A stretch of DNA of 64,000 nucleotides from Metaphire vulgaris (lineage: Eukaryota > Annelida > Clitellata > Crassiclitellata > Megascolecidae). The stretch lies in NCBI GenBank assembly GCA_018105865.1, contig CM030869.1, positions 9,303,025 to 9,367,024 of the forward strand. Reading direction: 5' to 3'. Under the pieces are notes generated by a model. It saw nothing but the letters and a program-made list of their open reading frames with translations. It had not been told where the DNA came from and ran no database searches. The position numbers and the translations under genes were made by a program. Below are positions 38,949-49,689 of this stretch, in pieces; within the stretch, counting starts at the first letter, position 1; each line of letters starts with the position of its first letter.

Positions 38949-40440
38949 ATTATACACCTTTCAAATAACTCGCTATATAATGCTCATCAGTCTGCCTACA
39001 CTAAACATCACTCAACTGAAACCGTTCTCGCCTACATTCATGACAGACTCTTAACCGCAATTGGTCTCCGACAAGTTACTGGCCTTTGTCTCCTTGACCT
39101 CTCTGCTGCATTTGATACTATAGATCACAAAATTCTGCTCGAACGACTCTCTCTCTGGTTTGGAATATCTGAAATAGCTCATAACTGGTTTTCATCTTAT
39201 CTTAAATCCCGGTCTTTTCAAGTGTCCTGTCTTAGCCAAATTTCTCTATCTCACACTGTAGATTTTGGAGTGCCTCAAGGATCTGTTCTTGGGCCTGTAC
39301 TGTTCAGCCTTTACACTACACCACTCATCTTTAATCAATTCCCTAATTTAAATCACCAACTCTATGCCGATGACACTCAGCTATTCCTTTCCTTCTCACC
39401 TCTTTCATTCAATGCTTCTATTATTGAGCTTGAATCTGCATTCTCATCAATCTCTGCTTGGATGTCATCTAATCTCCTCGCTCTTAACCCTTCTAAGACA
39501 GAGTTTCTTTTAATTGGACTACCCCAACAACTCAAAAAAATTGACAATCCTAAACTAGTTTTGGCTTCTGACACCACAATAATCCCTGTTCCAACTGCTA
39601 GAAATCTAGGATTCAAATTTGATTCTTTTCTAAACTTCGAATCACAAATTTCCCAATTATCAAAAGCCTGCTATGTTCATATTCGTGACCTTCGCCGCCT
39701 ACGTCCTTGCCTAGATACTAAAACTGCCTCCACAATTGCCACCTCAATAGTCCACTCCAAATTAGATTATTGTAACTCCCTCTACTATAACCTTCCCAAA
39801 GCCTCTATCAACAAATTGCAATCAATACAAAATGCACTTGCTCGTGCTGTTACTAAGTCACCTAAATTCTCCCATATTTCACCCATACTAAAATCATTAC
39901 ATTGGCTTAAAATAACTGAACGTATCCAATATAAGATAATAACACTTACACATAGCTCACTTCAGTCATCAAAACCTGTCTACCTTAGGTCACTATTAAT
40001 CCCTCAGCCTCCTCGACCCACACGTTCGTCATCTCATCTCACTCTGTCACGCCCGCTAAATCAATCATCCCTGAAAATTTGCAACCGTGCCTTCTCATAC
40101 GCTGCACCTGAACTCTGGAACTCGATCCCAGCTTCCCTTCGCACACTTGGACACTTTCAAACAATAAAATCTGATTCCTCATTTCCTATAATTCCTGCAC
40201 TTTCTCCTCAAGTCTTCAGGTCTAAGCTTAAATCCTTCCTGTTTCTTAAATCATTTCCGCCATAGCTGTAACAACCTAGCCTCACTGCCCTTCGGATATT
40301 GACTATTACCTGGCTGATCCCACACCTTTCCTATAGCTATTTTAAGAGAGGCTGAGCGCCTAAGAATAAGCAGCTACTGTTGTGCTGCTTTCCAAGGCGC
40401 TATAGAAATCCACGAGATTTTACTTTACTTTACTTTACTT
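38949..40440 (+). mobile_element. 5'-truncated non-LTR retrotransposon (CR1/L2-like LINE)
   Basis: One open frame runs from 38949 to the stop at 40265. It contains HQSAYTKHHSTET, the RT motif LLDLSAAFDTIDH, FGVPQGSVLGPVLFSLYTTPL, the catalytic box YADDTQLFLSF, LDYCNSLYY, and the typical tail FSYAAPELWNSIPASLRT. About 170 bp of 3' UTR follows (gcagctactgttgtgctgctt, ctatagaaatccacgagatt) and ends in (TTTAC)n, as in LINEs that end in short repeats instead of poly(A). ORF1 and the endonuclease are missing, consistent with 5' truncation. It lies between TMEM70 and PTRH2. Confidence 0.85.
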
Positions 40441-40584
40441 TTTTTTACTACCTCCACAACTTTTAGTGAGTAGTAATTTCTATGATAAACACCCATAAAA
40501 ATCATATACATATTTCTATGTAAGCACCATGTTGGATGACGAAGAACTTATATTTATTATCGCTCGATGTTAGTTTCTTCCAAA

Positions 40585-41773
40585 ATGGTTCCGATCGGCG
40601 TTTTATGTAGCGCCGCAATTGGATTTGGATGTGGCTTTATTGGCGGTTGGTTATTAGGAAAACTCGTAAAAGAACGACACTCCCACGTAAGTCCTACTTT
40701 TGGCCATGTTTCACTTTGTCATGCTTTAATTTAAGACTTATGCCAGAACTTCTATAGGGCCGTCATTGCTTTGAACACTCCACCGGCTCCATTGTACCAA
40801 CCGACTCATCCTAGTAGGCAGTCAATAGGGCGATAATATTATAAGTCGCTATCACCATTATCGTTTTGAGTTATATTAACAGGTTGTAATTTCCGGATAT
40901 TCAGATGGTTAGCCGCCTAATAATTTATGGAAAATACACTCACTATAAACCTTTGCTGGCCTATTGCTCGGTGATCACTTGTTGATATTGGTTCTCTTAC
41001 TAGTCACTGGCGCTAGTTGTCTGATTGTTTGTCTGTGTGCCTGTGTCCCCACACTCTCGAATTCATTACCAGCATCACTTTGTATAAGCAGCATGCTATC
41101 ATCTTTTAGATTTAGTCCTAAGACGTACCCGTTTGGCTTGGCCTATCCCCTTAAATTGCTCCTCTGTTGTTCTGGGACTTCTGACTTACCTTTCCTTGCC
41201 AATGACTGATGCCCCAGGGCCTAGGCATTATGATAGGGGTGCCTTAGAATGACCGGATCAGTGTACAGTATGTCTACAGCATGGACCCCGGACACTTGCA
41301 GAATGTCCTTGCATCGCTTGTCGCAACTCATAAAGCCTGATCCCTTGGTCTGATAAAGGAACTGCAATGTATGAGTATAGTTGATAACATTTGATTTATG
41401 TATGCATTTTCTGCCAAGACCGAAATTAAATAGTTTTAAATGCTATTTCCATTGCATAAGTTCAGCTGTAAGTTTTAATTAACCCCTTAACCGTGTATTT
41501 AACTGTAACTCACTGTAAAATGGACGGATATATCCGGGATCCCCAGTTAAGGGGTTAATTAAGCTATAAGTTGCCACTACAGATTTTCTCAAAGCTGTGC
41601 CTATTGTTTTTCGAAATCCACAAGAACATGCAGCTTATGATGGCATATTTCTACTAACTATTTTTGACTCTAGAGTGAAATCTTTTATTTTGGCTCTTTA
41701 GTATGGACACCAATGAACTTTGCTTGGTTACTTTGCACAGAAAGGACATTGTGGTTGATGTCTAACAACTTAT

Positions 41774-41821
<48 letters not shown>

Positions 41822-44800
41822 TGTTTCATCAGGTGGATTCCAGTGGATTCCAGTCAAAGTCTTTGTTGTTGTTGTTAGGTGAGTCCAATTGCATTCCTTG
41901 ATAACAACAGTGAAATCAAATTGGTGCTCATTGTTCGTAACGATCTGAAAATGGGGAAAGGAAAAGCTGCCGCTCAGGTTAATTCTTTATTACTGTTCTT
42001 AATCTTTTGCAGCATTTGTGTCAGTGGGTCAGTTTCTCTTGTCTTGAATTTCATTAATTTTGGCTGCATTCCATTTTGTTGGAAATGTCGGTGTTGAATA
42101 GTGATTAATATAATGTGACGGATCGCCACCTAAACTTTATAAGGGTACTCGTTATCTGATCTAGGGGTACTTATTTCTTCTATTGAGTATCTTAACTCAG
42201 TGGCGAAACCGACTACATTTACTACAACATCTCACTTCTTATTTCAAATACATTTAATCTTAACTAACTATTAAAACTTCTAAACAATAGCTGCCATTAA
42301 ATGGGCTTAATATTCAGAGTCCATTAAAATCGTTCAAATGCTCAAGTGGCAAACAATCCTGGCGACGCGTATCTAACGACGCTAATACAATCTACAGCTG
42401 ATTGAACTAAGTCAACAAATAATGACAAAAATCCCTGTTCAACCACGATAACTCGACGCGTGAGTTCCTGCTGTGAACTCCGCACTAAAACACTGTTTAA
42501 TACGTTTCAAAGTATTAATTTTAATCAATCTTAAACGACTAGAAAACAGCTTTTTTCGATCGGAAGTTTCTCAACGATCGCCGCTCTCGTTCCCTTTTTT
42601 TTTCGTCCCTTTTTCAACAACCCAACGTTCGATCCTTGAGTCCCGCGACCAATGAGAAGCTGCCGCGTCTCGAACTGGTCGAAATGGCGTCTTTTGATTG
42701 GCTGAAAGCAAAACACACATCCACGCATCAACACACACATCAACCACTTATTAGCAATTATCCGCTAATTCTATCCTTACTTACCAACTAATCTGTTACT
42801 ATTTCTTGTTAACATTATACCATTACACCCCTAGTACACGAGCCTACGGGATGGATCATCACGTCAACTCAAAAACCCAAAAATTAGGAACAATCTCTGA
42901 AAAGAGCTTGTGGAGAACAACTTATACTTCTTACAACTCAACTAATAAAACTTGGGGTAACGGTAGAAGACATCACCTCGAGTCAAAAACAACCACTCAA
43001 CAAAATTGAGCAACTCCTTGTAGTTATGTTACATTACTCAGTATCTTACTTACACTAACTTAAACTCTTATATCCTATACATTACTTACACCACATTACT
43101 CAAATAAAAACCTAACTACATTATGAATAATACTTAATCTGATGGCCTGCTAAGAATATCTGGCAGCAAGTTATCTCTGCCGGGCCTATGTCTTATCTCC
43201 AAAATTATTGGAATACTGATAGCTACTAAAATGTATATAGGTTTCCTTTCAGGTCTCATGAAAATTACATGGTTTCGAAACCACGACTGCTTTCGCTTAT
43301 CCTTAGACTGGGGCTTTAGTTCCAGTATCAGAACCAATAATTCATATTTCAGACCATAGTCCATTAAGTTACCAAGTGTTAACTGATTAGCTAACAATTG
43401 TTTCTCTTCATCCTTGGCAAATTCAATCTTGTCAGGGCTTAACGTATATGATGCAACATACATTGGTTGGATATCCGTATTCAGAGTAATTGTATGTGAA
43501 ATAATGTCAGTTTTTCCAGGTTTATTGCTGATAACCTGTTTGTGTTTCAGACTTAGAGATTTCAACTCTTGGGATTGATCACAATCCAAATGTTTTGCTT
43601 TGTATTGCAACTGTTCTTCAAAAGAACTTGGGGTTTCAACAGAAATCTCAACTGTGTTGACAGTTTTCTGTTCAACTTTAGTATAACTTAGAGAAGGTTT
43701 ATTAGGCCTCAACTGATATGATCCTAATGCAACATGGCTAACATCAACATGTAACAGCCTTTGAACTGGTTTGAACTTTACTGGATGTACTTTGCCATTA
43801 GTCAAGCAACTGGTTGCATCGTGTGCATCTGTTTCTTTTGAAACATATAACTGTCCTGAGTTTTCCTCAAGACTTGGTGTTTGCTTGGTATCAGTCACTA
43901 AATTTTGACTAAATTCAGTGACTGGGACAATTTTTGTAGGGTTTTTACTGGATCCAGGGTTAACGTCAAAATCTGGATGCCCCTCCAGGTTCAAACATGC
44001 AAACACCAATTCATTTGGACCAAGCACAAACTTCATTGCATCTTCATCAAAGGACATATGAATAAATGACTGACCACAACTGCTGATCAAATCCTTCAAT
44101 TGGTCAGACATGATTCCAAAAACTGTATCTGGTAAGACACCTTTCAGACACAGAAACTGTTGAACAGTCTTAACAAGCATGTGACCTAAAGTCTGTGCAT
44201 CACCTCTCTTATTCAAACACATCTCTGTGAAAAATTCACATATATTCAGAAGTGAATGCAAAAATTTGCCCCCATATTCATCATAATTGGGCAAACATCC
44301 AATGATACACATCATTAGACAATCCATATTGCTTACAAGAGCAGAGAAATTAGGCAATATATTAATGTCTGAACAAACTTTGGGACTAAACTGTGAATCT
44401 AAATCACAATCCATATTAACTTGGTAAATTACATCTTCCTTCAGAAGAAAACAGAACAAGTTATTAGACATTCTCATGAATTTCCCATTTATCATATGGT
44501 AATCAGTTGTAGGGCAAGGTTTAGCTCTGTTAATTTTCCTCTGTACTGCAAATTCATCAGGTGAAACCACTTCTAACACAACTGGTTCACTAACAACAAT
44601 CTCTTGAGAAAAAGTCAAAGAATCCTTGGACGGAATCAAATTATTGTCCATGGGATCAACAGAAAAGCCAATTAATTTCTTTTGCTGCACAACATCAGGC
44701 TTAACTGCACATAAATTAACAACCACAACTTCAACTGGGTTAAACGCATGAGACACCTTATCATTGAAGGAAACAACATGACAAATAAGAGTTTCATCAA

Positions 44801-47800
44801 AGAAATCATTCAACTGCAAATCGGTGTCATCAAAATCATACGCATTATCACAATGAGTGAGGCTATTACGCGGTTCAACCACTAAACTTGTTGATTCACT
44901 CACACATAATTCTTCAAAAAACGTGTCACCAAGAACATCAATAAATGTATCCCTACACAACTCATCTTCATTTAAAACCATTGGATAAACTGGGCGATGC
45001 AACACTATCGAACCATTAACCACCCCATCCTCATGAAAACCAATGTGAAACTGTGGATCAAAAACCTCCAACGATTCACCAGAAACAACTTCATCATGAA
45101 AACCATTTGGATCTGCATCACACGAAACAGCAAAACGTGGATCTTCATCAGAACCCAACAAATTATTCTCAAAAAACTCCTCTAAATTAAGCTCTGTATC
45201 ATAGAATTCATTTGGATTATGGGTGACATCTTCCTTTAGACCCAACAAGTCCTTCTCCAGTTCAATTAATGATTTAGTTTGTGCCCTAGTAACAACACAC
45301 GACTCAAACGGATCATCCCTGCCACGACAATCAACGTCTGCACCAATCAGGACATCAATGGAATGTGGCAAACGATCAATCAGCCCACACAACACCTCTC
45401 CATTGTTATACACACAATTTAAGTTAATCAACACCAACGGAATCTTCACGACTTCCCCGGTGATACCACGAATCATTCGAAATTCACCTGTATCTTGATA
45501 TTCACTTGGATTAATTAGTTCTTTACTAATCAAAGTCTGCGCTGAGCCGGTATCTCGAAAACAGGTTATTTCTCTTGACTGGTTGTGTTTGTTAAAAATT
45601 ACTGCTTTTGAGCAGAAAGGTCTAAAGCTAGGATTGACTGTATTCAAGTTATTTGTTACCTGCTGTACAAAGTTAACATTGGGATCAGGAAATTTGGGTT
45701 TGGACCAAACTTAGCAGTTTCTTCTCTTTGTTTTTTCAAAGCAAAACATTCATTCACAGTGTGATTTTGCTTGTGGCAAAAAGCACATCTGGGTGAGGTT
45801 GAAAACAGATTTTTGTCCCTCTTGTAACCTGATGTTCTCCCTGTGTGTTAGAATTGGACGAATTTCTAAAACTTGTATTAGTCCCAGGCTGCAATGCTCT
45901 TTGATTAGCATTGTGGTCTGGTTGAAATCTCCAGTTCATATTATTGTTTGCATTGTCTCTGCCAGTGTGAAATTTGTTTGTTTGATCTGAATTAAATTCT
46001 GGTCTGTATGCATTTGAATTGAACCTGTTTCTGCCAAATGTGTCATTATTAGCAGAATAGTTTCTATGGTTTGCTATGAATTGATCTGCTAATCTAGCCA
46101 ATTCTGCAAGTGTTTGTGCTTGTTTGTCTAAAAGCCAAGACTTTAGTGCACTGTCATTAATCTTAGACAAAAATTGCTCCATTTTAAAAACTTCTTTCAG
46201 TTTTTCAGGGTCATCTTGAGCTCTTTGGCCCACTATCCACCTTTGGAATGGCCAATTCAACCGGGTTGCAAAGTGACTATACGTTTCGCTTGGGTCCTTG
46301 GAAAGCTGTCTAAACTTAACCCTATACGCTTCTGGGACCAATTGGAATAAGTTCAAAATAGCCTCTTTGACACTGTCATAATCACGGGCTTGCTCATCTG
46401 TCAACTCAACAAAAACTTTGATTACCCTCCCAGTGACTTGTGACTGTAGTACTGAAGGCCACTTAGTCTTATCAATTTGAAAACTTATCATAGTCCTCTC
46501 AAAAAGTGTTAAATAAGAGTCTATGTCACTTGTCTCACTAAATCTAGGCAAAGATTTCTTTGCATTCTCTAGGGACTTATCAGAACCCCCCAAATTACTC
46601 ATTGGTTCACTTACTCTCTCACTTTGTACACTTAATTTGTGCATTTCAATTTTTTCATTTGCTTCTATTTCTCTTTGTTTGGTTACTGCCTGAGTCTCTA
46701 ACTCTTTTTCTTTAAGTTGAGTTTGTGCTGCTAGTTCATCAGATTTCAACTGAAGCCTACGGAATTCTAATTCAATTTCTAGCTTCTTAAGGATAACAGC
46801 TTCTGACTCTACTGGTGACATTGTGTTTGTTTGTTGGGTGGAGTTTCTGCTACCCACACTTTCTCTATCATCTCTGACTTCATTCATCACACTACAGCTC
46901 AATTTTATCAAATGGGATTGAAGCTGACATTTTGTCATGCCTTTTGTGACAATTCCCTTGCTGGATAAATTTGTTCTAAGCTCCTCTAAGCTCATTTCAA
47001 GGATTTCTTCCAGGGACAAAGCTGAAGATAAATCTAAGCCTATTTGTTCTGAGGCCATAGTAACAGATTAGCAAATACACTCACATGCAATACAACAATT
47101 CACAAAATAACAATATTACTGTAACCTAGTTAAAATTAATTGTAGCTGAATTTACTGTAACTGCTCTAACTATGAGCTAGAATTAAATTCCACAACCCAC
47201 AGGAACTCCCTACTATTCTCAGCAAAAGGATTCCGGACCTGAGTCCCCAATAATGTGACGGATCGCCACCTAAACTTTATAAGGGTACTCGTTATCTGAT
47301 CTAGGGGTACTTATTTCTTCTATTGAGTATCTTAACTCAGTGGCGAAACCGACTACATTTACTACAACATCTCACTTCTTATTTCAAATACATTTAATCT
47401 TAACTAACTATTAAAACTTCTAAACAATAGCTGCCATTAAATGGGCTTAATATTCAGAGTCCATTAAAATCGTTCAAATGCTCAAGTGGCAAACAATCCT
47501 GGCGACGCGTATCTAACGACGCTAATACAATCTACAGCTGATTGAACTAAGTCAACAAATAATGACAAAAATCCCTGTTCAACCACGATAACTCGACGCG
47601 TGAGTTCCTGCTGTGAACTCCGCACTAAAACACTGTTTAATACGTTTCAAAGTATTAATTTTAATCAATCTTAAACGACTAGAAAACAGCTTTTTTCGAT
47701 CGGAAGTTTCTCAACGATCGCCGCTCTCGTTCCCTTTTTTTTCGTCCCTTTTTCAACAACCCAACGTTCGATCCTTGAGTCCCGCGACCAATGAGAAGCT

Positions 47801-49137
47801 GCCGCGTCTCGAACCGTCCGAAATGGCGTCTTTTGATTGGCTGAAAGCAAAACACACATCCACGCATCAACACACACATCAACCACTTATTAGCAATTAT
47901 CCGCTAATTCTATCCTTACTTACCAACTAATCTGTTACTATTTCTTGTTAACATTATACCATTACAATAGGCTTATGCCATGAGGATTTGCATATGTGTG
48001 GTCAATACTGATTTTACTGCAGTTGCCTATTTTTGATGCTTGTTTCAGACTTTGTATCATTTTAACAGTTAATCAGTAAAATATTTTCATGACTTTACTC
48101 AATGCCTGCACTTATGGCACTCTGCCTTGGTGTTGATAACTGTCTGGTCCAGTTACAGCACAAGTGATTGTGAGTTGAAGGTGCAGCTGTTGTATGCTTT
48201 CAGTGTTCTCACGCTGCGGTCATTGCGTACGAAAAATTGAGCCGCAAAAGCCCCGAGTTACTTGAGCGATGGTTCATCCGAGGTCAAACGAAAGTCGTAC
48301 TCAAAGCAGAAGACGAAAACACACTGTAATTTCTCTTATGGTGGCTTCTAATTCTTGTCTTGTCTTGTCTTCAACCGTCTTCGCTCCGAAGATTGGTTGC
48401 ATTACGAACTGTCATCTTCTAATTCTAGGGGACATTTTTAAAGCTACCAAACTGTGGTTCTTGTGTTTTTTTCTTCTTTATGCATCTTCCTCTGTAAGAG
48501 GGTTGACAGTCATTTTCCTCCAATTCTTTCTATCCACTCTTTTAAAGTTGTGCTTACAAAATTATGATTTATTTTCTGAATTTTGTGGAATCATGATGAT
48601 TGGTGTAGTTGTGGTCCATTCAAGAGGATGTCATGAATTTTTTTGGTGCAGATTTGTAATCAAGGATGACTTTTTACTTGAAATTCTGAATGCCATTTGA
48701 TGTTGCAAAGTAATAAAATGAAATAATTAAAATCTAAGTTTTCAGTGTTTCGTAGTTATTAGAGGTGTATGTTTGGCAACTGTCTCTTTGTATTGCTAAC
48801 TGCCCCGTTGTGTGTGTGTGTCTATGGATTGAAGGTTGGCCATAGCTGATCATGCAAGGTCTTTGGGACTGAATGTCAGTTTGGTTTCGGACGCTGGTCG
48901 AACTCAGATTGCTCCCGGGTCAAAGACTGTTGTGGGACTTGGACCAGGTCAGCTTCATTAGTTTGGTTATTTTGATCAATATGGTAGGTTACTTTTATTT
49001 TATTTATTTTTATTTTATTTATTTTATTAGTCTTCAGGCTTCATAATCCATTTAGCATGTGCAAAAAATTCGAGATTTAATCATTCAATGTATTAAGTTT
49101 TACTTCTTTAAATGCATTCTGGGTGTGTGTATGTATA

Positions 49138-49199
<62 letters not shown>

Positions 49200-49515
49200 T
49201 AGATATGTATTTAGCAGTACCATACTGTTTATAGCAGTACTGGCTGATGTTTATTATATTTTAATTGGGCTAATATCTTGAAGTAATGCTGTTCCTTAAT
49301 ACAGTAATTATTTGTTTTGTACTTAATTAGTTGGATCTCTTTGTAACTTGTAGAAATGTGAAAAATGTTAGGCACTTCTTTTGAGAACAGCCAATAGAAT
49401 CTATTGATAACCATCGAGTGCAACTAATGACTTAATATTATTGTCGTTTAATTGTGTGTTTTTAGGCCCATCTGATGTCATTGATCAGGTCTCTGGACAT
49501 TTGAAACTCTACTGA
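40585..49515 (+). CDS. PTRH2: Peptidyl-tRNA hydrolase 2 (Pth2/Bit1), mitochondrial
   Basis: Five exons in phase: 40585-40686, 41879-41977, 48204-48325, 48835-48947, 49466-49515; 161 residues against 179 in man. Exon 1 is a hydrophobic, Gly-rich anchor ([19 protein letters not shown]) that would place the protein on the outer mitochondrial membrane. Exon 2 carries [19 protein letters not shown] and exon 3 starts CSHAAVIAY; together these form the family's Lys-containing active-site loop. Exon 4 has [20 protein letters not shown] and exon 5 ends GHLKLY, the conserved C-terminus. The enzyme releases peptides from stalled peptidyl-tRNA; the vertebrate form is also linked to anoikis. Intron 1 holds a LINE tail, a TTAA element and a TA run. 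Intron 2 (6.2 kb) is almost entirely a young LTR retrotransposon in antisense. Confidence 0.94.
41020..41210 (+). mobile_element. LINE 3'-end fragment in PTRH2 intron 1
   Basis: Reads [18 protein letters not shown] and [17 protein letters not shown], a diverged version of the LWNSLP...FDLAYP tail of CR1/L2-like LINEs. About 120 bp of unassigned sequence follows. Confidence 0.55.
41479..41558. mobile_element. TTAA-flanked mini-MITE in PTRH2 intron 1
   Basis: TTAACCCCTTAACCGTG to CCCAGTTAAGGGGTTAA, nearly identical to the copy at 20636. Confidence 0.85.
41777..41819. repeat. (TA)n microsatellite in PTRH2 intron 1
   Basis: About 21 units. Confidence 0.95.
42114..42827 (-). repeat. 3' LTR of the Gypsy-type element
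   Basis: 714 bp, nearly identical to 47254-47966. Runs of T near 42595 differ by one base between the copies, and three substitutions cluster near 42676. In element orientation this is the 3' LTR because the ORFs are on the minus strand. Confidence 0.9.
43134..45647 (-). CDS. Protease plus unusual linker and RT/RNase H remnants (LTR element)
   Basis: 837 residues in one open frame. Residues about 25-105 are a retropepsin-like protease: DTGSAQTLI holds the catalytic Asp-Thr/Ser-Gly and VLIGADVD the closing loop. Residues about 110-670 are an acidic stretch I cannot assign to a family. From about 690 the sequence looks like the start of Gypsy reverse transcriptase ([22 protein letters not shown]). 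It then jumps to RNase H-like [16 protein letters not shown] at the C-terminus, without the YxDD palm or an integrase. The junction lies near 43360-43400. The frame differs by -1 from the zinc-knuckle frame upstream. Confidence 0.7.
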   Translation of the reverse strand: MNTVNPSFRPFCSKAVIFNKHNQSREITCFRDTGSAQTLISKELINPSEYQDTGEFRMIRGITGEVVKIPLVLINLNCVYNNGEVLCGLIDRLPHSIDVLIGADVDCRGRDDPFESCVVTRAQTKSLIELEKDLLGLKEDVTHNPNEFYDTELNLEEFFENNLLGSDEDPRFAVSCDADPNGFHDEVVSGESLEVFDPQFHIGFHEDGVVNGSIVLHRPVYPMVLNEDELCRDTFIDVLGDTFFEELCVSESTSLVVEPRNSLTHCDNAYDFDDTDLQLNDFFDETLICHVVSFNDKVSHAFNPVEVVVVNLCAVKPDVVQQKKLIGFSVDPMDNNLIPSKDSLTFSQEIVVSEPVVLEVVSPDEFAVQRKINRAKPCPTTDYHMINGKFMRMSNNLFCFLLKEDVIYQVNMDCDLDSQFSPKVCSDINILPNFSALVSNMDCLMMCIIGCLPNYDEYGGKFLHSLLNICEFFTEMCLNKRGDAQTLGHMLVKTVQQFLCLKGVLPDTVFGIMSDQLKDLISSCGQSFIHMSFDEDAMKFVLGPNELVFACLNLEGHPDFDVNPGSSKNPTKIVPVTEFSQNLVTDTKQTPSLEENSGQLYVSKETDAHDATSCLTNGKVHPVKFKPVQRLLHVDVSHVALGSYQLRPNKPSLSYTKVEQKTVNTVEISVETPSSFEEQLQYKAKHLDCDQSQELKSLSLKHKQVISNKPGKTDIISHTITLNTDIQPMYVASYTLSPDKIEFAKDEEKQLLANQLTLGNLMDYGLKYELLVLILELKPQSKDKRKQSWFRNHVIFMRPERKPIYILVAISIPIILEIRHRPGRDNLLPDILSRPSD
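45754..47058 (-). CDS. Gag-like protein of the LTR element
   Basis: 434 residues. The N-terminus (residues about 14-52, [14 protein letters not shown]) resembles a SAP-type helix-loop-helix. A charged Glu/Lys/Gln-rich coiled-coil region follows at about 85-150. Residues about 180-335 look like a retrotransposon capsid domain ([30 protein letters not shown]). The C-terminus is Asn-rich. A CxxCxxxxHxxxxC zinc knuckle is encoded just downstream (about 45744-45787) but in the -1 frame relative to this ORF, so nucleocapsid expression would need a frameshift, or the copy has an indel. Confidence 0.75.
   Translation of the reverse strand: MASEQIGLDLSSALSLEEILEMSLEELRTNLSSKGIVTKGMTKCQLQSHLIKLSCSVMNEVRDDRESVGSRNSTQQTNTMSPVESEAVILKKLEIELEFRRLQLKSDELAAQTQLKEKELETQAVTKQREIEANEKIEMHKLSVQSERVSEPMSNLGGSDKSLENAKKSLPRFSETSDIDSYLTLFERTMISFQIDKTKWPSVLQSQVTGRVIKVFVELTDEQARDYDSVKEAILNLFQLVPEAYRVKFRQLSKDPSETYSHFATRLNWPFQRWIVGQRAQDDPEKLKEVFKMEQFLSKINDSALKSWLLDKQAQTLAELARLADQFIANHRNYSANNDTFGRNRFNSNAYRPEFNSDQTNKFHTGRDNANNNMNWRFQPDHNANQRALQPGTNTSFRNSSNSNTQGEHQVTRGTKICFQPHPDVLFATSKITL
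47254..47966 (-). repeat. 5' LTR of the Gypsy-type element
   Basis: 713-bp partner of the repeat at 42114-42827. On the minus strand it is followed immediately by the primer-binding-site-like TTATTGGGGACTC. Confidence 0.9.
49138..49198. repeat. (TA)n microsatellite in PTRH2 intron 4
   Basis: About 29 units. Confidence 0.95.
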
Positions 49516-49689
49516 CTTCTACTGAAATTTCAAAACTGGCTTTCATGAATCAACATAGCTTCCTAAAGTTGTAGGCCTACAATGTAGATATGTTGCAGAT
49601 TATTAAAGTGCGATGACTGTACTATGGTATAAGCTGTAGAAATGTGAAATAGGAAATCGCAGTGTGGATCTTTAACAGCACAATAATAA

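Larger units (their letters stand above)
42114..47966 (-). mobile_element. Gypsy-type LTR retrotransposon, internally deleted, antisense in PTRH2 intron 2
   Basis: Two direct repeats, 42114-42827 and 47254-47966, begin TGTGACGG and end CATTACA (plus strand) and differ only by a T-run length and about three substitutions. On the coding (minus) strand the LTR reads TG...CA. It is followed by TTATTGGGGACTCAGG, a plausible primer-binding site, and the 3' LTR is preceded by a short AGGGG purine tract. Between them lie a gag-like ORF and a protease-containing ORF. The reverse-transcriptase core, most of RNase H and the integrase are absent, so the copy must be non-autonomous. Flanking bases ATAA/ATAG give only an imperfect target-site duplication. 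Near-identical LTRs point to a recent insertion. Confidence 0.88.

Noticed and set aside
42114..47966. Retroviral provirus with env
   Set aside because: No envelope-like ORF with a signal peptide and membrane anchor is present, and pol lacks the RT core and integrase. It is a deleted LTR retrotransposon.
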